Source of the DNA: an uncultured Angelakisella sp. | GTDB lineage: Bacteria; Bacillota; Clostridia; Oscillospirales; Ruminococcaceae | NCBI GenBank assembly: GCA_947564495.1 | Contig: CANOCD010000124.1 | Location: 1-5,020, forward strand | Direction: 5' to 3' | Length of the DNA stretch: 5,020 nt | Part shown: piece after piece, positions 1 through 5,020 of the stretch | How positions within the stretch are numbered: the first letter of the stretch is position 1 | Layout: each line of letters opens with the position of its first letter | Program-made: the position numbers and the translations under genes | Notes under the pieces: model-generated | The model's database searches: none | The model's input: the letters and a program-made list of their open reading frames with translations, nothing else | What the model was told of the DNA's origin: nothing

Positions 1-42
1 CAGCTCGGCCATGGAAAGTTCTCTGATCTCGGCGGGTTTCAT
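1..42 (-). CDS. rpmC: 50S ribosomal protein L29 (uL29), N-terminal fragment cut by window edge
   Basis: Only the first 14 codons are inside the window; they read [14 protein letters not shown] and then run off the left edge. This matches the N-terminus of L29 (typically MK..EIREL...E), a roughly 65-residue two-helix protein that sits near the exit-tunnel mouth of the 50S subunit next to L23. The ATG at 42-40 overlaps the rplP stop as ATGA (four shared bases). A purine-rich run within the last codons of rplP (the AAGGGAG part lies 9 nt upstream of the ATG) serves as ribosome binding site. The overlap suggests translational coupling to L16. Its position directly after rplP is the canonical S10-operon place of rpmC, which strengthens a call that would be weak from 14 residues alone. 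Confidence 0.9.
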   Translation of the reverse strand, partial: MKPAEIRELSMAEL

Positions 43-461
43 TCCTCAACACTCCCTTCCTTCTTGATGAACTTGCACTTGACGGGCAGCTTGTAGGCGG
101 CCAGTCTCATGGCCTCCCGGGCGGTCTCCTCCGGGACGCCGCCGATCTCGAACATCACCCGGCCGGGCTTGACCACCGCCACCCAGTATTCGGGGGAACC
201 TTTACCGGAACCCATGCGGGTCTCGGCGGGCTTTTCGGTGATGGGCTTGTCGGGGAAGATCTTGATCCAGACCTGCCCGCCTCTCTTGATGTAACGGGTC
301 ATGGCGATACGGGCGGCCTCGATCTGGTTGGAGGTGATCCAGGCGGGCTCCAGGGCCTGGAGGCCGAAGTCGCCGTAGTTGACAACGGTGCCCCGGGTGG
401 CCTTGCCGGTGAGGCGGCCACGGTGTACCCTGCGGTACTTCACTCTCTTAGGCAGAAGCAT
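39..461 (-). CDS. rplP: 50S ribosomal protein L16 (uL16)
   Basis: The protein has 140 residues, a usual length for bacterial L16. L16 binds 23S rRNA near the A-site tRNA elbow and is one of the late-assembling 50S proteins. The characteristic N-terminus [16 protein letters not shown] is present, followed by a conserved central block ([21 protein letters not shown], residues about 37-56) and the [13 protein letters not shown] segment at residues 82-94. The latter corresponds to the loop reaching toward the peptidyl-transferase centre; Arg82 aligns with the arginine that is hydroxylated in Escherichia coli L16. The tail is lysine-rich and ends in acidic EE. The ATG at 461-459 shares its A with the rpsC stop (TAATG). 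The ribosome binding site GGAGG lies 9 nt upstream, inside the last rpsC codons, so translation is probably coupled to rpsC. The stop is a TGA that overlaps the rpmC start. Confidence 0.98.
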   Translation of the reverse strand: MLLPKRVKYRRVHRGRLTGKATRGTVVNYGDFGLQALEPAWITSNQIEAARIAMTRYIKRGGQVWIKIFPDKPITEKPAETRMGSGKGSPEYWVAVVKPGRVMFEIGGVPEETAREAMRLAAYKLPVKCKFIKKEGSVEE

Positions 462-1141
462 TATTTGCTGCCTCCTTCCTTGTGAGGTTTCTTGTCCTGC
501 AGCACCTCGCCGGCGTAGATCCAGACCTTGACGCCGATGCGGCCGTACTGGGTAGCGGCCTCGGCAAAGCCGTAGTCGATGTCGGCCCGGAGGGTCTGGA
601 GGGGGATGGTGCCTTCATGGTAGTGCTCGGTGCGGGCGATCTCGGCGCCGCCCAGACGGCCGGAGACCTGGGTCTTGATACCCTTGGCCCCGAAGCGCAT
701 AGCGTTGCCGATGGCCTTCTTCATGGCCCGGCGGAAGGAGACACGGCCCTCCAGCTGCTGGGCGATGCTCTCCGCCACCAGCTGGGCGTTCTTATCGGGC
801 TGCTTGACCTCCACCACGTTGACGGTGACGGCCACCTTCTGCTCCTTGCCCTTGTTGACCATCTTCTCGCAGGTCTGGCGCAGCTTCTCGATCTCGGTGC
901 CGCCCTTGCCGATGACCACGCCGGGACGGGCGCAGTGGATGTGGATGCGGACGGTAGTGGGGGTGCGCTCGATCTCGATCTTGGGGACCCCTGCGGAATA
1001 CAGGCTCTTTTTCAGAAATTTACGAAGGTTGTAATCCTCCACCAGAATGTCGCCGAAAGCATCGTCGCGCGCAAACCAGCGGGAATCCCAATCCTTGATG
1101 ACACCCACGCGCAGACCGTGGGGATTCACTTTTTGTCCCAT
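461..1141 (-). CDS. rpsC: 30S ribosomal protein S3 (uS3)
   Basis: The protein has 226 residues, within the usual bacterial range of about 210-240. S3 lies in the 30S head at the mRNA entry channel. It opens with the signature [14 protein letters not shown] type-2 KH RNA-binding domain follows, with its GKGG loop at residues 78-81 ([11 protein letters not shown]). The block [11 protein letters not shown] (133-143) carries the basic residues that in E. coli S3 contribute to unwinding of structured mRNA. The C-terminal domain shows [11 protein letters not shown] (160-170), TLRADIDYG and [10 protein letters not shown]. The tail is short and basic. The ATG at 1141 lies 20 nt after the rplV stop, with a tandem AGGAGGAGG-like ribosome binding site 6-9 nt upstream. 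The last codons (EGGSK) encode the ribosome binding site of rplP, and the TAA stop shares one base with the rplP ATG. Confidence 0.98.
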   Translation of the reverse strand: MGQKVNPHGLRVGVIKDWDSRWFARDDAFGDILVEDYNLRKFLKKSLYSAGVPKIEIERTPTTVRIHIHCARPGVVIGKGGTEIEKLRQTCEKMVNKGKEQKVAVTVNVVEVKQPDKNAQLVAESIAQQLEGRVSFRRAMKKAIGNAMRFGAKGIKTQVSGRLGGAEIARTEHYHEGTIPLQTLRADIDYGFAEAATQYGRIGVKVWIYAGEVLQDKKPHKEGGSK

Positions 1142-1161
1142 AGTTTACCTCCTCCTTCAGC

Positions 1162-1503
1162 TTATTCCTTTTCCCGCACCACCAGGGTGACGTGGGACGT
1201 TCTCTTCATGATGTGGAACGCCCGGCCCTGGGCCCGGGGGCGGATCCTCTTCATGGTGGGACCGGGGCAGACAAAACACTCTGCAACGTACATCCGGTCC
1301 TTATCCATGTTCTTGGCGGGGTCGTTGACGCCGTTGGCCACGGCGCTGGCCAGCAGCTTGGCCAAAGGCTCGCAGGCTGCCTTGGGGGTGTATTTGAGGA
1401 TCGCCGCCGCCTCGTCCACCGGCTTGTTCCGGATCAGGTCCAGAACGATCTGCACCTTGCGGGGCGAGATGCGGGCGTGTCTCAGGTAAGCCCTTGCTTC
1501 CAT
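1162..1503 (-). CDS. rplV: 50S ribosomal protein L22 (uL22)
   Basis: The protein has 113 residues, typical for L22. L22 contacts all domains of 23S rRNA, and its long beta-hairpin lines the peptide exit tunnel, where mutations affect macrolide susceptibility and nascent-chain stalling. Visible hallmarks are EARAYLRHARISPRKVQIV at the N-terminus (the RISPRK motif at 11-16), the helical ASAVANGVND region (residues about 52-61), and the extended hairpin from about residue 77 to 105 with MKRIRPRAQGRA at 84-95. The hairpin is full length, without insertion or deletion in the RPRAQGRA turn, so no resistance-type change is apparent. The ATG at 1503 is preceded by AAAGGAGG with 9 nt spacing and lies 24 nt after the rpsS stop. 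The gene ends with TAA 20 nt before rpsC. Confidence 0.98.
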   Translation of the reverse strand: MEARAYLRHARISPRKVQIVLDLIRNKPVDEAAAILKYTPKAACEPLAKLLASAVANGVNDPAKNMDKDRMYVAECFVCPGPTMKRIRPRAQGRAFHIMKRTSHVTLVVREKE

Positions 1504-1527
1504 GTGTTTTTTCCTCCTTTCGGTCCG

Positions 1528-1800
1528 TTATTTGGTTTTCTTGGCGCCGGCGTGGCCCCGGAAGGTCCGGGTGGGGGCGAACTCCCCCAGCTTGTGGCCG
1601 ACCATATCCTCGGTGATGTACACCGGGACGTGCTTCCTGCCGTCATGGACCGCGATGGTGTGGCCCACGAAGTCGGGGAAGATGGTGGAGGCACGGCTCC
1701 AGGTCCTCAGAACGGCCTTCTTGCCTTCCCGATTCATCTCCTGGACTCTCTCCAGAAGCTTGGGCTGGACAAACGGTCCTTTTTTTACGCTTCTACCCAT
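1528..1800 (-). CDS. rpsS: 30S ribosomal protein S19 (uS19)
   Basis: The protein has 90 residues, close to the usual 90-95. S19 sits in the 30S head, partners S13, and takes part in the intersubunit bridge region near the A and P site tRNAs. It begins [11 protein letters not shown], the near-invariant S19 N-terminus. It continues with the conserved core [20 protein letters not shown] (34-53), [21 protein letters not shown] (54-74) and the C-terminal [14 protein letters not shown]. The ATG at 1800-1798 follows GGAAGGAGG at 10 nt spacing. The gap to the preceding rplB stop is 21 nt and to the following rplV start 24 nt, consistent with one co-transcribed unit. Nothing in length or motifs is unusual. 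Confidence 0.98.
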   Translation of the reverse strand: MGRSVKKGPFVQPKLLERVQEMNREGKKAVLRTWSRASTIFPDFVGHTIAVHDGRKHVPVYITEDMVGHKLGEFAPTRTFRGHAGAKKTK

Positions 1801-1821
1801 ATTGTTATTGCCTCCTTCCGT

Positions 1822-2655
1822 TTATTTCGCGTTCCGACGCTTGACGATGAACTTGTCGGAGCTCTTGTGCTTGCCACGGGTCTTGTAGCCCAGGGCCGGC
1901 TTGCCCCAGGGGGTGACAGGGCCGGGACGGCCCACAGGGGATTTGCCCTCGCCGCCGCCGTGGGGGTGGTCGCAGGGGTTCATGACGGAACCACGGACGG
2001 TGGGACGGATGCCCATGTGACGGGTGCGGCCGGCCTTGCCGATGTTGACGTTGCCGTGGTCGATGTTCCCCACCTGGCCGATGGTGGCCATGCACTTGTC
2101 GGGGACGTTGCGCTGCTCGCCCGAGGGCAGGCGGATCATGGCGTAGCCGTTCTCCTTGGCCATGAGCTGGGCCTGGATGCCGGCGGCACGGGCCAGCTGG
2201 GCCCCCTTGCCGGGGTAGAGCTCGATGTTGTGGATAAAGGTACCCACGGGGATGCTGGAAAGGGGCAGGGCGTTGCCGGGCTTGATGTCGGCGGCGGCGC
2301 CGGAGACCACGGTGTCCCCCACCTTCAGCTCGTGGGGGGCCACGATGTACCGCTTCTCCCCGTCCTCATACTGGACCAGGGCGATGTGGGCGGTGCGGTT
2401 GGGGTCGTACTCCAGGGTCAGCACCTTGGCGGGCATCCCCTCTTTGTCCCGCTTGAAGTCGATGATGCGGTACTTCTGGCGGTTGCCGCCGCCGTGGTGG
2501 CGGACGGTGATGCGGCCGGTGTTGTTGCGGCCTGCGTTTTTCTTCAGCGGCCGGAGAAGGCTCTTCTCCGGGGCCACCTTGGACAGCCCGGTGTAGTCGG
2601 TCACGGTCATGCCGCGGCGGCCGGGTGTCGTAGGCTTGTATGCTTTGATCGCCAT
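1822..2655 (-). CDS. rplB: 50S ribosomal protein L2 (uL2)
   Basis: The protein has 277 residues, normal for bacterial L2 (about 273-280). L2 is one of the most conserved 50S proteins, forms an intersubunit bridge, and is needed for assembly around the peptidyl-transferase centre. It begins [18 protein letters not shown]. The OB-like RNA-binding part carries [21 protein letters not shown] (47-67) and the SH3-like part follows. The C-terminal block [21 protein letters not shown] (217-237) contains His230, equivalent to the conserved His229 of E. coli. [10 protein letters not shown] and a long basic tail follow. I chose the ATG at 2655 over an in-frame GTG four codons upstream (2667). MAIKAYKP is the family N-terminus, and the GTG lies only 1 nt after the AAGGAG motif. 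The gene follows an unusually long 148-nt spacer after rplW. Confidence 0.97.
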   Translation of the reverse strand: MAIKAYKPTTPGRRGMTVTDYTGLSKVAPEKSLLRPLKKNAGRNNTGRITVRHHGGGNRQKYRIIDFKRDKEGMPAKVLTLEYDPNRTAHIALVQYEDGEKRYIVAPHELKVGDTVVSGAAADIKPGNALPLSSIPVGTFIHNIELYPGKGAQLARAAGIQAQLMAKENGYAMIRLPSGEQRNVPDKCMATIGQVGNIDHGNVNIGKAGRTRHMGIRPTVRGSVMNPCDHPHGGGEGKSPVGRPGPVTPWGKPALGYKTRGKHKSSDKFIVKRRNAK

Positions 2656-2668
2656 TGTGATGGTCACT

Positions 2669-2674
2669 CTCCTT
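2669..2674 (-). promoter_or_regulatory. Ribosome binding site of rplB (decides start)
   Basis: AAGGAG lies 13 nt before the ATG at 2655 but only 1 nt before the in-frame GTG at 2667. The GTG is too close to be used efficiently from this site, which supports the ATG as start even though the spacing to it is longer than ideal. Confidence 0.65.
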
Positions 2675-2709
2675 CATCAGATTAGCGGAGTTCGGAACAC
2701 TCCATACCT

Positions 2710-2737
2710 CCGGGGCTTTTCATCCCCGGCGTTTTTT
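2710..2737 (+). terminator. Intrinsic-terminator-like hairpin with U-tract on the plus strand
   Basis: On the plus strand CCGGGG (2710-2715) and CCCCGG (2724-2729) form a six-pair all-GC stem with an 8-nt loop. CG and then six T residues follow at 2732-2737. This is the form of a Rho-independent terminator, but oriented against the operon. No plus-strand gene precedes it, so if functional it would stop antisense transcription coming from the rplB side. On the minus strand the same stem is preceded by A residues and lacks a U-run. The 2-nt gap between stem and T-run and the fairly large loop make it a moderate candidate. Confidence 0.45.
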
Positions 2738-2803
2738 CAGCTTGCCCGACGGGGCAGGCCGTCCTTCTTCCCCATCCCCCGAAGGGGCGGGTGGTTTGCC
2801 CTC

Positions 2804-3100
2804 TTACTGCATCGACTCGAAGAACTCGATGCCCTTGCTGTCGGCGGTGAGGGTCACGATGGCCTTCTTCCAGGCGGGGGTGTAGCCCTGGTAGCGGCCC
2901 ATCCTCTTGAGCTTGCCACGGCAGTTCATGGTGTTCACGGAGGCCACCTTGGTGCCGGGGAACAGGGCCTCAACGGCCTTGCCGATCTCGATCTTGCCGG
3001 CGGTCTTGGCCACCTTAAAGGTGTATTTCCGCTGGGCCATAGCCTCCATGGAGTTTTCGGTGATCACAGGGGCCAGGATGATGTCGTGAGCGGTCTTCAT
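2804..3100 (-). CDS. rplW: 50S ribosomal protein L23 (uL23)
   Basis: The protein has 98 residues, normal for L23. L23 sits at the exit-tunnel mouth and is a docking site for trigger factor and the signal recognition particle. The N-terminus [18 protein letters not shown] shows the P-[VI]-[IT]-[ST]-E motif; Glu15 aligns with the glutamate that E. coli L23 uses to contact trigger factor. [23 protein letters not shown] (25-47), [12 protein letters not shown] (52-63) and [16 protein letters not shown] (69-84) match the conserved core including the WKKA motif. The ATG at 3100 overlaps the rplD stop as ATGA (four bases). Its GGAGG site lies 10 nt upstream inside the final rplD codons, so translation is probably coupled to rplD. 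Downstream of its TAA there is an unusually long structured spacer before rplB. Confidence 0.97.
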   Translation of the reverse strand: MKTAHDIILAPVITENSMEAMAQRKYTFKVAKTAGKIEIGKAVEALFPGTKVASVNTMNCRGKLKRMGRYQGYTPAWKKAIVTLTADSKGIEFFESMQ

Positions 3101-3723
3101 TTGCTGTACACCTCCTCCAGCTTATCCACGGCGGCGGTGGAGACCACCAGCTTGCCGCCGTTGAGAATGTCGTAGCTGTTCAGGGAGCCCACGATGGTGG
3201 TCTTGACCCCGGGGATGTTTCCGGCGCTCTTGACCAGCTTGGGGTCCACCTCAGCGGTGACGATGAGGGCCTTGCGGTCGATGCCCAGGGCCTTGAGCAT
3301 GGCGACCACGGCCTTGGTGCTGTAGCTTTCCACCTTGATGTCGTCCACCAGCACCAGCTCCTGGTCCAGGACCTTGGAGGAGAGGGCGGACTTGACGGCC
3401 AGCACCCGCATCTTGCGGTTGAGGCTGTAGCGGTAGCTCCGGGGCTTGGGGCCCAGGGCGACGCCGCCGTGGGTCCACTGGGGGGCCCGGGTGGAGCCCT
3501 GGCGGGCGTGGCCGGTGCCCTTCTGTCTCCAGGGCTTCTTGCCGCCGCCGGAGACCTCGGTGCGGGTCAGGGTGGACTGGGTGCCCTGGCGCTGGTTGGC
3601 CAGGTAGTTCTTGATGACGGCGTGGAGGACCACCTTGTTGGGCTCGATCCCGAAGATGGCTTCAGAAAGGTCTCTTTCTCCAACGCTCTTGCCGGTCATG
3701 TCGTAGATCGTGACTTTTGGCAT
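3097..3723 (-). CDS. rplD: 50S ribosomal protein L4 (uL4)
   Basis: The protein has 208 residues, typical for L4 (about 200-210). L4 helps nucleate 50S assembly and its extended loop reaches the exit-tunnel constriction next to L22. In E. coli L4 also represses its own S10 operon; whether it does so here is not known. The N-terminal part ([20 protein letters not shown]) and [21 protein letters not shown] (34-54) lead into the tunnel loop [18 protein letters not shown] at 59-76, whose [10 protein letters not shown] core is intact with no macrolide-resistance-type change. [18 protein letters not shown] and a Rossmann-like C-terminal half follow (ELVLVDDI; then [10 protein letters not shown]). 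The ATG at 3723 has GGAGGAG just upstream (9 nt from GGAGG) and follows rplC by 18 nt. The TGA stop overlaps the rplW start. Confidence 0.98.
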   Translation of the reverse strand: MPKVTIYDMTGKSVGERDLSEAIFGIEPNKVVLHAVIKNYLANQRQGTQSTLTRTEVSGGGKKPWRQKGTGHARQGSTRAPQWTHGGVALGPKPRSYRYSLNRKMRVLAVKSALSSKVLDQELVLVDDIKVESYSTKAVVAMLKALGIDRKALIVTAEVDPKLVKSAGNIPGVKTTIVGSLNSYDILNGGKLVVSTAAVDKLEEVYSK

Positions 3724-3741
3724 TGTAAAACTCCTCCTTCC

Positions 3742-4371
3742 TTACGCCTTGACGCTGTCGGTGATATAAACGATGCCGTTCTTGGGGCCGGGGATGGCGC
3801 CCCGGATGGCGATGAGATTGTTCTCCGCATCCACCTTGACCACGTCCAGGTTCTGGACGGTGACACGGTCGGCGCCCATGTGGCCGGGGAGGCGCTTGCC
3901 CTTAAAGACCCGGCTGGGGCTGGAGCAGGCGCCGTTGGAACCGGCGTGACGGTGGACAGGGCCGGAACCGTGGGTCTCCTTGAGGCGGTGGTTGTGCCAG
4001 CGTTTGATGGTGCCGGCGTAGCCCTTGCCCTTGGAGGTGCCGCAGACGTCTACCTTGTCCCCGGGGGCGAAGGTATCCGCCTTGATGATGTCGCCCACCG
4101 AGAGGGCGATCTGGGCCAGGCGGAACTCCCGCAGGACACGCTTGGCGGCCACGTCAGCCTTGGCGAAGTGGCCCTTCTGGGCCTTGGTGAGCTTCTTGTC
4201 GCTGATCGCCCCAAAACCGATCTGCACGGCTTCGTAACCGTCGTTTTCGGTCGTTTTTCTCTGGACGACCACGCAGGGGCCCGCTTCCACCACGGTGACG
4301 GGGACGATGTTCCCGTTCTCGTCAAAAAGCTGGGTCATGCCGATCTTTTTGCCGATGATGCACTTTTCCAT
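3742..4371 (-). CDS. rplC: 50S ribosomal protein L3 (uL3)
   Basis: The protein has 209 residues, normal for L3. L3 is an early assembly protein whose loop approaches the peptidyl-transferase centre. It begins [20 protein letters not shown], a standard L3 start, then [16 protein letters not shown] (25-40), [14 protein letters not shown]-like [10 protein letters not shown] (65-74), [21 protein letters not shown] (97-117) and the loop [27 protein letters not shown] (140-166). At the place of the glutamine that PrmB methylates in E. coli (Gln150, context GSIGQNQTPG) the sequence reads [10 protein letters not shown], so that modification target is absent, as in many Gram-positive L3 proteins. The ATG at 4371 follows CAGGAGG with 7 nt spacing. 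A structured 103-nt spacer separates it from rpsJ. Confidence 0.98.
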   Translation of the reverse strand: MEKCIIGKKIGMTQLFDENGNIVPVTVVEAGPCVVVQRKTTENDGYEAVQIGFGAISDKKLTKAQKGHFAKADVAAKRVLREFRLAQIALSVGDIIKADTFAPGDKVDVCGTSKGKGYAGTIKRWHNHRLKETHGSGPVHRHAGSNGACSSPSRVFKGKRLPGHMGADRVTVQNLDVVKVDAENNLIAIRGAIPGPKNGIVYITDSVKA

Positions 4372-4474
4372 GATTTTTCCTCCTGTATGGTTATTGGTTG
4401 ACTCTTTTAGAAGGGAGAGCCAACATGACCTTGCCGGGACCGCCCGGCTCAGGGATGTGAGAGCCTCCAGGCTC
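4372..4474 (-). promoter_or_regulatory. Structured rpsJ-rplC intergenic region with three hairpins
   Basis: On the minus strand the 103-nt spacer holds three successive good hairpins. The first (4475-4460) is a perfect six-pair stem AGAGCC/GGCUCU with a UGGA loop, starting on the last base of the rpsJ stop codon. The second (4448-4433) is a perfect six-pair stem GCCGGG/CCCGGC with a CGGU loop. The third (4424-4397) pairs GUUGGCUCU with AGAGUCAAC, nine pairs including one G-U, around a 10-nt loop. None is followed by a U-tract, so they do not look like terminators. The rplC ribosome binding site CAGGAGG follows at about 4385-4379 and remains outside the stems. A role as processing or stability element, or as a protein-binding control site, is inference. 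Confidence 0.5.
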
Positions 4475-4786
4475 TTAGAGCTTGATCTCGATCTCGACTC
4501 CGGCGGGGAGCTCCAGGCCCTTGAGGGCCTCCACGGTCTTGTTGGAAGGCCGCAGGATGTCGATGAGCCGCTTGTGGGTCCTCATCTCGAACTGCTCCCG
4601 GCTGTCCTTGTACTTGTGCACGGCCCGCAGGATGGTGGTGATCTCCCGCTCGGTGGGAAGGGGGATGGGTCCGGACACCCGGGCGCCGGTGCGCCGTGCC
4701 GTCTCCACGATCTTCTCCGCCGCGGTATCCACCAGCTGATGGTCGTAGCTCTTGAGTCTGATCCTGATCTTCTCCTTGACTGCCAC
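4475..4786 (-). CDS. rpsJ: 30S ribosomal protein S10 (uS10) / transcription antitermination factor NusE
   Basis: The protein has 103 residues, typical for S10. It has two roles in bacteria: a 30S head protein, and, as NusE, the partner of NusB/NusG in antitermination complexes. [17 protein letters not shown] (4-20), SGPIPLPT (38-45), [24 protein letters not shown] (54-77) and the terminal [11 protein letters not shown] (93-103) are family hallmarks. The loop lysine Lys58 (in VHKYKD) is at the position linked to tigecycline susceptibility in Gram-positive S10; lysine is the usual residue. The start must be the GTG at 4786-4784, because the codon directly before it is an in-frame TAA (4789-4787). 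AGGAGG lies 10 nt upstream. It is the first gene of the operon as seen here, preceded by a non-coding leader. Confidence 0.97.
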   Translation of the reverse strand: MAVKEKIRIRLKSYDHQLVDTAAEKIVETARRTGARVSGPIPLPTEREITTILRAVHKYKDSREQFEMRTHKRLIDILRPSNKTVEALKGLELPAGVEIEIKL

Positions 4787-4796
4787 TTATTCATCG

Positions 4797-4802
4797 CCTC
4801 CT
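4797..4802 (-). promoter_or_regulatory. Ribosome binding site of rpsJ (supports GTG start)
   Basis: AGGAGG is followed by 10 nt and the GTG at 4786. An out-of-frame ATG at 4794 lies only 2 nt after it, too close for normal initiation, so the GTG giving the S10 reading frame is the likely start. The bases just upstream (4803-4812) are A/U-rich, leaving the site accessible. Confidence 0.75.
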
Positions 4803-4891
4803 AAAAATTTTGGTCTGCCTTCGGCGACGGTGTTTACTGATCCTGCCGCAAACCCCGCCGGGTGTTCCGTCCCCCTCCATAAGAAAAGCCG

Positions 4892-4933
4892 GGAAACCAC
4901 CGTCCTTGGGAAAGGCGTGGTTCCTCCGGGAAC
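4892..4933 (-). promoter_or_regulatory. Mutually exclusive hairpins in the leader
   Basis: The minus-strand segment GGAAC (4924-4920) can pair upstream with GUUCC (4933-4929) as a perfect five-pair stem with a CGGA loop. It can also pair downstream as the base of a longer bulged hairpin (4924-4892, 13 pairs, loop UCCC, three single-base bulges). Both cannot form at once. Such an arrangement is typical of RNA switches, but only folding software and covariation could show it is not coincidence in GC-rich sequence. Confidence 0.35.
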
Positions 4934-5020
4934 TCATACGTCGGGACACAGGTCCAGCGGGCCCTGCGTCTTGCCAGTATTCCAAGCCGCCCGGTTTCAA
5001 ATCGGACATACTCCGCGGAA

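Larger units (their letters stand above)
2656..2803 (-). promoter_or_regulatory. Structured 148-nt rplW-rplB intergenic region
   Basis: This spacer is much longer than the other downstream junctions (4-nt overlap to 24-nt gap). Read on the minus strand it can form four consecutive hairpins. At 2791-2771, CCCGCCCC pairs with GGGG-(A)-UGGG around a UUCG tetraloop (eight pairs, one bulge). At 2761-2738 a UGCCC/GGGCA core closes a 4-nt loop. At 2729-2710, CCGGGG pairs with CCCCGG around an 8-nt loop. At 2703-2687, GGAGU pairs with ACUCC around a 7-nt loop. The rplB ribosome binding site follows at 2674-2669. None of the hairpins is followed by a U-run on the minus strand, so read-through into rplB is expected. 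A role in mRNA processing, stability or rplB translation control is inference. No gene is convincing here. Confidence 0.5.
4787..5020 (-). promoter_or_regulatory. Probable 5' leader of the S10 operon (candidate autoregulatory RNA)
   Basis: This 234-nt stretch upstream of rpsJ reaches the window edge. I see no convincing gene in it and no clear -35/-10 pair; the transcription start may lie outside. On the minus strand it can fold into a hairpin at 4970-4945 (eight pairs, one G-U, 10-nt loop), a bulged hairpin at 4924-4892, a competing small hairpin at 4933-4920, a seven-position stem with one mismatch at 4856-4829, and an adjoining hairpin at 4828-4813 ending just before the ribosome binding site. 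S10 operons in several bacterial groups carry leaders that bind one of the encoded proteins (L4 in gammaproteobacteria). A similar role here is inference from position and folding potential. Confidence 0.5.

Noticed and set aside
482..1489. 335-codon plus-strand open frame opposite rpsC and rplV
   Set aside because: It is a shadow of the third-position GC bias of the real genes on the minus strand; composition is repetitive and no domain is recognisable.
1192..2685. 497-codon open frame on the plus strand opposite rplV, rpsS and rplB
   Set aside because: It is antisense to three certain genes, rich in Gly/Val/Ala/Asp/His as expected for the mirror image of GC-rich coding sequence, and has no recognisable motif.
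2682..2723. Possible 13-codon leader peptide (MKSPGGMECSELR) on the minus strand before rplB
   Set aside because: The ATG sits in a hairpin loop without a properly spaced ribosome binding site, and the internal ATG has GGAGG only 1 nt away. An open frame this short is likely by chance.
2738..2761. Hairpin at the left of the rplW-rplB spacer considered as a minus-strand terminator
   Set aside because: On the minus strand it is followed by an A-run rather than a U-run, and essential co-operonic genes follow downstream.
3469..4401. 310-codon plus-strand open frame opposite rplC and part of rplD
   Set aside because: Same mirror-image effect: rich in Gly/Ala/Val/Asp, no family resemblance, and complete antisense overlap with rplC.
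4389..4427. Possible 11-codon peptide ([11 protein letters not shown]) in the rpsJ-rplC spacer
   Set aside because: It is preceded only by a weak AAGG 2 nt before the ATG, and its sequence is explained by the nine-pair hairpin at 4424-4397.
4988..5003. TTGAAA-like -35 element on the minus strand in the leader
   Set aside because: No acceptable -10 hexamer lies at 16-18 nt spacing; the nearest candidates (AATACT, TACTGG) are too close or too poor. I do not call a promoter.
4791..5009. 72-codon minus-strand open frame upstream of rpsJ, with a possible ATG at 5009
   Set aside because: It has no proper ribosome binding site, its product is low-complexity and arginine/glycine/proline-rich (ending in RRRRQTKIFRRR) and resembles no family I know, and it covers the hairpin-rich leader. 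The frame is also open to the window edge, so a C-terminal end of an upstream gene cannot be excluded completely.
1..5020. Mobile elements, CRISPR arrays, tRNA or rRNA genes, novel defence or metabolic systems
   Set aside because: Apart from the leader and two spacers, the window is filled by canonical ribosomal protein genes. No repeats of array type, transposase motifs or tRNA-like folds were seen.

Overview
The window is the front part of a bacterial S10-type ribosomal protein operon, read entirely from the minus strand (right to left in window coordinates). The order is rpsJ - rplC - rplD - rplW - rplB - rpsS - rplV - rpsC - rplP - rpmC, which is the canonical bacterial order. Nine genes are complete. 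The tenth (rpmC, L29) is represented only by its first 14 codons before the left edge. No gene is broken, fused or inserted.

Organism. The DNA is GC-rich. Nearly every gene has a strong purine-rich Shine-Dalgarno of the AGGAGG type, and the proteins read like Gram-positive (Bacillota) ribosomal proteins. Examples are the S10 stretch [12 protein letters not shown], the short 98-residue L23, and the long lysine/arginine-rich L2 tail. Together with the high GC this suggests a clostridial lineage such as the GC-rich Oscillospiraceae (Flavonifractor/Oscillibacter-like gut bacteria). That placement is inference from remembered family features, not from a search.

Layout, in transcription order. Positions 5020-4787 are a 234-nt stretch upstream of rpsJ with no convincing gene. 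It can fold into several hairpins, two of which compete for the same bases, so it is a candidate leader or autoregulatory region. rpsJ (4786-4475) starts with GTG. A 103-nt spacer with three clean hairpins separates it from rplC (4371-3742). rplC, rplD and rplW follow tightly (18-nt gap, then a 4-nt ATGA overlap). A 148-nt spacer, unusually long for this point in the operon, precedes rplB. It holds several GC-rich hairpins, one of which looks like an intrinsic terminator for the opposite (plus) strand. rplB, rpsS, rplV and rpsC are separated by only 20-24 nt. rpsC/rplP share one base (TAATG) and rplP/rpmC share four (ATGA).

How the genes work together. All products are ribosomal proteins. S10, S19 and S3 belong to the 30S head. 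L3, L4, L23, L2, L22, L16 and L29 belong to the 50S, where L4/L22 line the exit tunnel, L23/L29 sit at its mouth, and L2/L3/L16 lie close to the peptidyl-transferase centre and A site. The short gaps and overlaps, with ribosome binding sites buried in the preceding gene, indicate co-transcription and translational coupling.

No previously undescribed protein system is visible. What is left unexplained by the genes is the RNA structure in the leader and in the two long spacers.
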